From Gambelia wislizenii (taxonomy: Eukaryota; Chordata; Lepidosauria; Squamata; Crotaphytidae), in the NCBI GenBank assembly GCA_030847615.1, contig JAUMIR010000005.1:247294645-247358644 (forward strand): a DNA stretch of 64,000 bases, given 5' to 3'. Below are positions 45,828 to 54,600 of this stretch, one piece after another. Position numbers and translations under genes: made by a program. Below the pieces are notes generated by a model, which was not told the DNA's origin, ran no database searches, and saw only the letters and a list, made by a program, of their open reading frames with translations. How positions within the stretch are numbered: position 1 is the first letter of the stretch; every line of letters starts with the position of its first letter.

Positions 45828-46810
45828 GGGCTTCAGTTACACGACAGTTTTTATTGTGGTAATTTGCGCTTTATCGCTGTTTCGCAGCAGTACTGCATCG
45901 GTCACATGAATTATTGCTTAATTGGTCTATCGGTTTAGTTTTCAGCTGTTTTCCGCTTTGATATTCACACACAGACTGAGACGGGGGCGTGGCCTTCCAA
46001 GCACATCCTCTGATTACCACAGGAATGCCTGAGACGCACATTCACACACACACAAGAGAGACTGGAAAAGGCTTGCTTAATTCTTCAGATCGCAGCAGCT
46101 GGGCACAAGATAGCAAGGAGGGAGGGAGAGAAACACATACACACACACACACACACGGCTAGCACTCCATTCTTTTTTGTGGCTAAGCACAAGACAGGGA
46201 GAAGGGAAGGGATGCGATCTCAGGAGGGGAGACAACGATCATTCACACACTGAAAGTAGCAAGGTGGGAGGGAGAGAGGAAACACACACACAAGGCTAGC
46301 ACTCACAGTCTTTTTTGTGGCTAAGCACAAGATGGAGAAGGGAAGGGACGCCATCTCAGGAGGGGAGACAACGATGATTCACACACAGAGAGATTGAAAG
46401 TAGCAAGGTGGGAGGGAGAGAAGGAAAGACACACACACACACACACACACACACAAGGCTATCACTCACAGTCTTTTTCGTGGCTGGAAACACCATGGAT
46501 CTTTCCTCCATCCCCTCCTTGTCCACACCCCTCCCTGGTGAGTTCAACCAATCATGGCAAAGCTCTGCTGTGAATGTATTGAAAGATTGCTGGTAATTCA
46601 CACAGCACATAGTGTAATGGTTGTTCAGACTATCGAAAATGCACTACTTTTAAAAAAAGTCGGGAAAAGTCCTGAAATACTTTCTTGCATTTCTAATGGG
46701 TTTTTGTGCCCCCCTCCTTCTGAAAGAGGCAGCTTTGTGGCGCAATGCATGTAAACAATTAGGAATCTTGATGAATTTTTCACTTTTTTTTCACCGTGTA
46801 ACCAAGCCCC
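45828..46810. mobile_element. TIR element with internal tandem repeats
   Basis: Left end GGGCTTCAGTTACACGACAG; right end, reverse-complemented, GGGGCTTGGTTACACGGTGA. About 983 bp. Between about 46085 and 46490 a block repeats about 2.5 times (GGCTAGCACTC at 46157 and 46294, GGCTATCACTC at 46457; periods 137 and 163). Each block holds a (CA)n run, GCAAGGTGGGAGGGAGAG, and CTTTTTTGTGGCTAAGCACA. The length differences come from the (CA)n runs. Non-coding. Confidence 0.65.
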
Positions 46811-46822
46811 AGGTTTGTTCTA

Positions 46823-47645
46823 GGGCTTGTCTAAACAGTGAAAATATCCCTCATGGAATTAACTAGGAATCCTACCTGTCTAAATGGGATCCAGCACCAA
46901 TCTTTATTTTTTAATTTATTTAGTTATTTATACCCTGCTCTTCAGCCACAAGGCTATCAGAGTGGCTTACAAATTGTTTTTTTAAGCAATAGGTATTTAT
47001 ACATCTACACTGCATTAAACAGTTTCCAATGTGTGTTAGCTAATTGCCCCCACAAGCTGGGTACTCAACTTACCAACCTACGAAAGGATGGAAGGCTGAG
47101 TGAACCTTGGAGCCCACTGGAATTGAACTTGCAATGTGGTGGCTTGCAGTACTGGCATTTAACCACTGCGCCACCAGGGCTCCACACTATTCGGAAGGAG
47201 GGGGGCCCAAAACGGCAAAAACAATGCACCAAAAACCTTTGCAGATTTCCCTGTATTTTTTCAAAAACTATGAAGGGGGTATGCATTCCTGTTTGTTTGG
47301 ACTATCCAATGACAGGACATGCAAATGGAAGCACAAAGCTGATTGGCCGTGTGAGCGTGGGGCTGGGGCTTGCTAGCAGGGCAAGTGCCTCCTGCTGCCA
47401 TGTTGGATTTTTGCCTTAGCAAGCAATTGCTAAGGTGATAAAACAGGATCGATATTTTCTGTTTTGCTTTTCTATAAAATCGGAGAATTGCTCTATTGCA
47501 TCAGCTCACCTTGGACAACTTAAAAAACACACAGCGGCTGTGAAGAACTAACGTGAGTAAATCACTCATAGCCGCCATCAGAAATGCAAGGCTCATGGAG
47601 GCTTCTGAGGCCAGAAAAACCATTTAGAAATGTCGCTGCTGCTGT
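46823..47645. mobile_element. TIR-class DNA element, split by a SINE
   Basis: Starts GGGCTTGTCTAAACAGTGAA, 12 bp after the end of the previous element. The body (46823-46899 and 47185-47645) matches 24932-25370: TTCGGAAGGAGGGGGGCCCA, AAAGCTGATTGGCC, GGGCTTGCTAGCAGGGCAAG, TGCCATGTTGGATTTTTGCC and GCTAAGGTGATAAAACAG. The right TIR is not seen. Confidence 0.65.
46900..47184 (-). repeat. tRNA-derived SINE with L2-type tail, full length
   Basis: On the minus strand: head GGAGCCCTGGTGGCGCAGTG with box A TGGCGCAGTGG, box B AGTTCAATTCC, a middle with TCAGCCTTCCATCCTTTCG and GTACCCAGCTTG, and tail TTTGTAAGCCACTCTGATAG, GGCTGAAGAGCAGGGTATAA, AAATAA. The L2-like tail suggests mobilisation by the L2-type LINE seen at 16.6 kb. 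It lies inside the TIR element above. Confidence 0.8.
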
Positions 47646-47650
47646 ATTTT

Positions 47651-47780
47651 TTAAACAGAGGCTGGATTGCCATCTGTCGGGGATGCTTTGATCAAGATTT
47701 CCTGCGTGGCAGGGGGGTTGGACTGGATGGCCCTCATGGTCTCTTCCAACTCTGCAATTCTGTGATTCTATGATTCTAAT
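47651..47780 (+). repeat. CR1 3' end
   Basis: TTTAAACAGAGGCTGGATTG, CCATCTGTCGGGGATGCTTT, GGGTTGGACTGGATGGCCCT, CTTCCAACTCTGCAATTC, TGTGATTCTATGATTCT. It is close in sequence to the 3' end of the 42.3-kb CR1. Confidence 0.9.
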
Positions 47781-47872
47781 TATACCTCTGCCCTATAGGT
47801 AATTACTACTCACCTTTTACAGATGTCAGAAAAAGGCTGAGATAATGGCAGTACTGGGATTTAGATCAGGGT

Positions 47873-48042
47873 TAGGAACAAAGGAAGCTGTCTTATACTA
47901 AGTCAGACTACTGGTTTGTCTAACTCAGTATTAGTGACACTGACTGGCCACAGCAATCCAAAGTTTCAGACAGGTGTCTTTTCCAGCTGTCTGTTTGAAC
48001 TTGGAGCCTCCTGCATGCAAAGCACATATTCTAGCACAGAGT
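47873..48042 (-). repeat. tRNA-derived SINE, second squamate type
   Basis: On the minus strand: TGCTTTGCATGCAGGAGGCT, ...CTGGAAAAGACACCTGTCTG, CAGTCAGTGTCACTAATACT, GAGTTAGACAAACC, CTGACTTAGTATAAGACAGC, TTCCTTTGTTCC. This family has a tRNA-like GTGGTAGAGC head; here the head is cut off. Confidence 0.7.
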
Positions 48043-48591
48043 AATGGGTGCTCACAGATCAAATTCTAACTATCTATCCACTAGACCAACTATATTACAG
48101 AGTTGACAGCTACACCTTTTCCTGTGAATTAAAGCACACAGGATTTAAATGGCTACAAGTTGGAAAGACCTGGCTCTTCCCCATGTCAGGACAAACTGTA
48201 CATTCTGTTCTATATAATGGTAACATACTACAAGCAGCAGCTGCCATCTGTCTGTAGCTAGTGGCTTTCCACTAAAAGATTCTAAAATCAATGAGTTAAA
48301 TAACACCAAAGAGAGTTAATTAAAAACACAATATTCTGTTGGCAATGATTTTTAACCAAACTGACTTTAACCTCCAATTCTAACATCTTTCAAATCTTCC
48401 TATTATTCCGCTATCTAGCCCTAACCCCATGTGACATCAGAGCAGTTCAACCAATAATAGTCAAACAGGTTACATCCTCTCTGTCTGCGAGGTCCTAATG
48501 TGACATAAAAGTAGGTCAGCCGGTGAATAGTTTGGAAAAGGTTCTAGCTGGATTTCAAGTGTATGTTTGTTTGAACAGATGGAGACAAATA
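48043..48591. other. Unannotated A+T-rich DNA; target site of the large element
   Basis: No gene. The last two bases (TA, 48590-48591) form the target duplication of the element that follows. Confidence 0.5.
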
Positions 48592-48600
48592 CAGTCGTCC

Positions 48601-48646
48601 CTTCACATTCGCGGGGGTTCCGTTCCGCGGACCCCCGCGAATGTGA
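48601..48646. repeat. Left subterminal hairpin of the large element
   Basis: TTCACATTCGCGGGGGT (from about 48602) and ACCCCCGCGAATGTGAA pair perfectly around TCCGTTCCGCGG. The outer arm overlaps the TIR. Confidence 0.85.
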
Positions 48647-50610
48647 AAAAACCGCGAATAATGACACCCCTCCCCCCCTCCCTCCCCAGGCCTTCGCGGG
48701 GCCTTCCGAGGCCCCGCAGAGGCCTCCCCGGCCCTCCCCACCGCGTCCCCAGGCCTTCCTGGGGCCTCCGGAGCGTCTCCGGAGGCCCCAGGATCGCCTC
48801 CCCAGCCCTCCCCACCGCGTCCCCAGGCCTTCCTGGGGCCTCCGGAGCGTCTCCGGAGGCCCCAGGATCGCCTCCCCAGCCCTCCCCACCCCGTCCCCAG
48901 GCCTTTCTGGGGCCTCCGGAGCGTCTCCGGAGGCCCCAGGATCGCCTCCCCAGCCCTCCCCACCCCGTCCCCTAGCCTTCCTGGGGCCTCCGGAGACGCT
49001 CCGGAGGCCCCAGGATCGCCTCCCCAGCCCTCCCCACCGCGTCCCCAGGCCTTCCTGGGGCCTCCGGAGCGTCTCCGGAGGCCCCAGGATCGCCTCCCCA
49101 GCCCTCCCCACCCCGTCCCCAGGCCTTTCTGGGGCCTCCGGAGCGTCTCCGGAGGCCCCAGGATCGCCTCCCCAGCCCTCCCCACCCCGTCCCCTAGCCT
49201 TCCTGGGGCCTCCGGAGACGCTCCGGAGGCCCCAGGATCGCCTCCCCAGCCCTCCCCACCGCGTCCCCAGGCCTTCCTGGGGCCTCCGGAGCGTCTCCGG
49301 AGGCCCCAGGATCGCCTCCCCAGCCCTCCCCACCCCGTCCCCAGGCCTTTCTGGGGCCTCCGGAGCGTCTCCGGAGGCCCCAGGATCGCCTCCCCAGCCC
49401 TCCCCACCGCGTCCCCAGGCCTTCCTGGGGCCTCCGGAGCGTCTCCGGAGGCCCCAGGATCGCCTCCCCAGCCCTCCCCACGCCTTTCTGGGGCCTCCGG
49501 AGCGTCTCCGGAGGCCCCAGGATCGCCTCCCCAGCCCTCCCCACCGCGTCCCCAGGCCTTCCTGGGGCCTCCGGAGCGTCTCCGGAGGCCCCAGGATCGC
49601 CTCCCCAGCCCTCCCCACCGCGTCCCCAGGCCTTCCTGGGGCCTCCGGAGCGTCTCCGGAGGCCCCAGGATCGCCTCCCCAGCCCTCCCCACCCCGTCCC
49701 CAGGCCTTCCTGGGGCCTCCGGAGCGTCTCCGGAGGCCCCAGGATCGCCTCCCCAGCCCTCCCCACCCCGTCCCCAGGCCTTCCTGGGGCCTCCGGAGCG
49801 TCTCCGGAGGCCCCAGGATCGCCTCCCCAGCCCTCCCCACGCCTTTCTGGGGCCTCCGGAGCATCTCCGGAGGCCCCAGGATCGCCTCCCCAGCCCTCCC
49901 CACCGCGTCCCCAGGCCTTTCTGGGGCCTCCGGAGCGTCTCCGGAGGCCCCAGGATCGCCTCCCCAGCCCTCCCCACCCCGTCCCCAGGCCTTCCTGGGG
50001 CCTCCGGAGCGTCTCCGGAGGCCCCAGGATCGCCTCCCCAGCCCTCCCCACTGCGTCCCCAGGCCTTCCTGGGGCCTCCGGAGCGTCTCCGGAGGCCCCA
50101 GGATCGCCTCCCCAGCCCTCCCCACCCCGTCCCCAGGCCTTTCTGGGGCCTCCGGAGCGTCTCCGGAGGCCCCAGGATCGCCTCCCCAGCCCTCCCCACC
50201 CCGTCCCCAAGCCTTCCTGGGGCCTCCGGAGACGCTCCGGAGGCCCCAGGATCGCCTCCCCAGCCCTCCCTACCGCGTCCCCAGGCCTTCCTGGGGCCTC
50301 CGGAGCATCTCCGGAGGCCCCAGGATCGCCTCCCCAGCCCTCCCCACCCCGTCCCCAGGCCTTTCTGGGGCCTCCGGAGCGTCTCCGGAGGCCCCAGGAT
50401 CGCCTCCCCAGCCCTCCCCACCCCGTCCCCAGGCCTTCCTGGGGCCTCCGGAGCGTCTCCGGAGGCCCCAGGATCGCCTCCCCAGCCCTCCCCACCGCGT
50501 CCCCAGGCCTTCCTGGGGCCTCCGGAGCGTCTCCGGAGGCCCCAGGATCGCCTCCCCAGCCCTCCCCACCCCGTCCCCAGGCCTTTCTGGGGCCTCCGGA
50601 GCGTCTCCGG

Positions 50611-51275
50611 AGGACCCAGGATCGCCTCCCAAGCCCTCCCCACCCCGTCCCCAGGCCTTCCTGGGGCCTCCGGAGCGTCTCCGGAGGCCCCAGGATCGCC
50701 TCCCCAGCCCTCCCCACCCCGTCCCCAGGCCTTTCTGGGGCCTCCGGAGCGTCTCCGGAGGCCCCAGGATCGCCTCCCCACCCCGTCCCCAGGCCTTCCT
50801 GGGGCCTCCGGAGCGTCTCCGGAGGCCCCAGGATCGCCTCGCCAGCCCTCCCCACGCCTTTCTGGGGCCTCCGGAGCGTCTCCGGAGTCCCCAGGATCGC
50901 CTCCCCAGCCCTCCCCACCGCGTCCCCAGGCCTTCCTGGGGCCTCCGGAGACGCTCCGGAGGCCCCAGGATCGCCTCCCCAGCCCTCCCCACCGCGTTCC
51001 CAGGCCTTCCTGGGGCCTCCGGAGCGTCTCCGGAGGCCCCAGGATCGCCTCCCCAGCCCTCCCCACGCCTTTCTGGGGCCTCCGGAGATGCTCCGGAGGC
51101 CCCAGGATCGCCTCCCCAGCCCTCCCCACCCCGTCCCCAGGCCTTCCTGGGGCCTCCGGAGCGTCTCCGGAGGCCCCAGGATCGCCTCCCCACCCCGTCC
51201 CCAGGCCTTCCTGGGGCCTCCGGAGACGCTCCGGAGGCCCCAGGATCGCCTCCCCAGCCCTCCCCACCCCGTCCC
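50611..51275. repeat. Higher-order block A, copy 1 of 3 in the array
   Basis: Four rare variants occur in fixed order: AGGACCC (50611), GGAGTCCCC (50884), GCGTTCCC (50994-), and a palindrome-less GTCCCCAGGA (51271). The same four recur at exactly +2149 (52760, 53033, 53145 for GTTCC, 53420) and at +2956 (53567, 53840, 53952, 54227). No indel separates the copies over at least 660 bp. Confidence 0.85.
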
Positions 51276-51615
51276 CAGGATCGCCTCCCCAGCCCTCCCC
51301 ACCCCGTCCCCAGGCCTTCCTGGGGCCTCCGGAGCGTCTCCGGAGGCCCCAGGATCGCCTCCCCAGCCCTCCCCACCCCGTCCCCAGGCCTTTCTGGGGC
51401 CTCCGGAGCGTCTCCGGAGGCCCCAGGATCGCCTCCCCAGCCCTCCCCACCCCGTCCCCTAGCCTTCCTGGGGCCTCCGGAGCGTCTCCGGAGGCCCCAG
51501 GATCGCCTCCCCAGCCCTCCCCACGCCTTTCTGGGGCCTCCGGAGCGTCTCCGGAGGCCCCAGGATCGCCTCCCCAGCCCTCCCCACCGCGTCCCCAGGC
51601 CTTCCTGGGGCCTCC

Positions 51616-51686
51616 GGACCGTCTCCAGAGGCCCCAGGATCGCCTCCCCAGCCCTCCCCACCCCGTCCCCAGGCCTTTCTGCAGCC
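51616..51686. repeat. Higher-order block B, copy 1 of 4
   Basis: A GGACCGTCTC unit followed by a TTTCTGCAGCC unit (51616 and 51681). The pair recurs at 52462/52527 (+846), 54794/54859 (+3178) and 55566/55631 (+3950), always 65 bp apart. Confidence 0.85.
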
Positions 51687-54600
51687 TCCGGAGCGTCTCC
51701 GGAGGCCCCAGGATCGCCTCCCCAGCCCTCCCCACCGCGTCCCCAGGCCTTCCTGGGGCCTCCGGAGCGTCTCCGGAGGCCCCAGGATCGCCTCCCCAGC
51801 CCTCCCCACGCCTTTCTGGGGCCTCCGGAGATGCTCCGGAGGCCCCAGGATCGCCTCCCCAGCCCTCCCCACCCCGTCCCCAGGCCTTCCTGGGGCCTCC
51901 GGAGCGTCTCCGGAGGCCCCAGGATCGCCTCCCCACCCCGTCCCCAGGCCTTTCTGGGGCCTCCGGAGCGTCTCCGGAGGCCCCAGGATCGCCTCCCCAC
52001 CCCGTCCCCAGGCCTTTCTGGGGCCTCCGGAGCGTCTCCGGAGGCCCCAGGATCGCCTCCCCAGCCCTCCCCACCCCGTCCCCTAGCCTTCCTGGGGCCT
52101 CCGGAGACGCTCCGGAGGCCCCAGGATCGCCTCCCCAGCCCTCCCCACCGCGTCCCCAGGCCTTCCTGGGGCCTCCGGAGCGTCTCCGGAGGCCCCAGGA
52201 TCGCCTCCCCAGCCCTCCCCACCCCGTCCCCAGGCCTTTCTGGGGCCTCCGGAGCGTCTCCGGAGGCCCCAGGATCGCCTCCCCAGCCCTCCCCACCCCG
52301 TCCCCAGGCCTTCCTGGGGCCTCCGGAGACGCTCCGGAGGCCCCAGGATCGCCTCCCCAGCCCTCCCCACGCCTTTCTGGGGCCTCCGGAGCGTCTCCGG
52401 AGGCCCCAGGATCGCCTCCCCAGCCCTCCCCACCGCGTCCCCAGGCCTTCCTGGGGCCTCCGGACCGTCTCCGGAGGCCCCAGGATCGCCTCCCCAGCCC
52501 TCCCCACCCCGTCCCCAGGCCTTTCTGCAGCCTCCGGAGCGTCTCCGGAGGCCCCAGGATCGCCTCCCCAGCCCTCCCCACCGCGTCCCCAGGCCTTCCT
52601 GGGGCCTCCGGAGCGTCTCCGGAGGCCCCAGGATCGCCTCCCCAGCCCTCCCCACGCCTTTCTGGGGCCTCCGGAGATGCTCCGGAGGCCCCAGGATCGC
52701 CTCCCCAGCCCTCCCCACCCCGTCCCCAGGCCTTTCTGGGGCCTCCGGAGCGTCTCCGGAGGACCCAGGATCGCCTCCCCAGCCCTCCCCACCCCGTCCC
52801 CAGGCCTTCCTGGGGCCTCCGGAGCGTCTCCGGAGGCCCCAGGATCGCCTCCCCAGCCCTCCCCACCCCGTCCCCAGGCCTTTCTGGGGCCTCCGGAGCG
52901 TCTCCGGAGGCCCCAGGATCGCCTCCCCACCCCGTCCCCAGGCCTTCCTGGGGCCTCCGGAGCGTCTCCGGAGGCCCCAGGATCGCCTCGCCAGCCCTCC
53001 CCACGCCTTTCTGGGGCCTCCGGAGCGTCTCCGGAGTCCCCAGGATCGCCTCCCCAGCCCTCCCCACCGCGTCCCCAGGCCTTCCTGGGGCCTCCGGAGA
53101 CGCTCCGGAGGCCCCAGGATCGCCTCCCCAGCCCTCCCCACCGCGTTCCCAGGCCTTCCTGGGGCCTCCGGAGCGTCTCCGGAGGCCCCAGGATCGCCTC
53201 CCCAGCCCTCCCCACGCCTTTCTGGGGCCTCCGGAGATGCTCCGGAGGCCCCAGGATCGCCTCCCCCGCCCTCCCCACCCCGTCCCCAGGCCTTCCTGGG
53301 GCCTCCGGAGCGTCTCCGGAGGCCCCAGGATCGCCTCCCCACCCCGTCCCCAGGCCTTCCTGGGGCCTCCGGAGACGCTCCGGAGGCCCCAGGATCGCCT
53401 CCCCAGCCCTCCCCACCCCGTCCCCAGGATCGCCTCCCCAGCCCTCCCCACCCCGTCCCCAGGCCTTTCTGGGGCCTCCGGAGCGTCTCCGGAGGCCCCA
53501 GGATCGCCTCCCCAGCCCTCCCCACCCCGTCCCCAGGCCTTTCTGGGGCCTCCGGAGCGTCTCCGGAGGACCCAGGATCGCCTCCCCAGCCCTCCCCACC
53601 CCGTCCCCAGGCCTTCCTGGGGCCTCCGGAGCGTCTCCGGAGGCCCCAGGATCGCCTCCCCAGCCCTCCCCACCCCGTCCCCAGGCCTTTCTGGGGCCTC
53701 CGGAGCGTCTCCGGAGGCCCCAGGATCGCCTCCCCACCCCATCCCCAGGCCTTCCTGGGGCCTCCGGAGCGTCTCCGGAGGCCCCAGGATCGCCTCGCCA
53801 GCCCTCCCCACGCCTTTCTGGGGCCTCCGGAGCGTCTCCGGAGTCCCCAGGATCGCCTCCCTAGCCCTCCCCACCGCGTCCCCAGGCCTTCCTGGGGCCT
53901 CCGGAGACGCTCCGGAGGCCCCAGGATCGCCTCCCCAGCCCTCCCCACCGCGTTCCCAGGCCTTCCTGGGGCCTCCGGAGCGTCTCCGGAGGCCCCAGGA
54001 TCGCCTCCCCAGCCCTCCCCACGCCTTTCTGGGGCCTCCGGAGATGCTCCGGAGGCCCCAGGATCGCCTCCCCAGCCCTCCCCACCCCGTCCCCAGGCCT
54101 TCCTGGGGCCTCCGGAGCGTCTCCGGAGGCCCCAGGATCGCCTCCCCACCCCGTCCCCAGGCCTTCCTGGGGCCTCCGGAGACGCTCCGGAGGCCCCAGG
54201 ATCGCCTCCCCAGCCCTCCCCACCCCGTCCCCAGGATCGCCTCCCCAGCCCTCCCCACCCCGTCCCCAGGCCTTTCTGGGGCCTCCGGAGCGTCTCCGGA
54301 GGCCCCAGGATCGCCTCCCCAGCCCTCCCCACCGCGTCCCCAGGCCTTCCTGGGGCCTCCGGAGCGTCTCCGGAGGCCCCAGGATCGCCTCCCCAGCCCT
54401 CCCCACCCCGTCCCCAGGCCTTTCTGGGGCCTCCGGAGCGTCTCCGGAGGCCCCAGGATCGCCTCCCCAGCCCTCCCCACCCCGTCCCCTAGCCTTCCTG
54501 GGGCCTCCGGAGCGTCTCCGGAGGCCCCAGGATCGCCTCCCCAGCCCTCCCCACCCCGTCCCCAGGCCTTTCTGGGGCCTCCGGAGCGTCTCCGGAGGCC

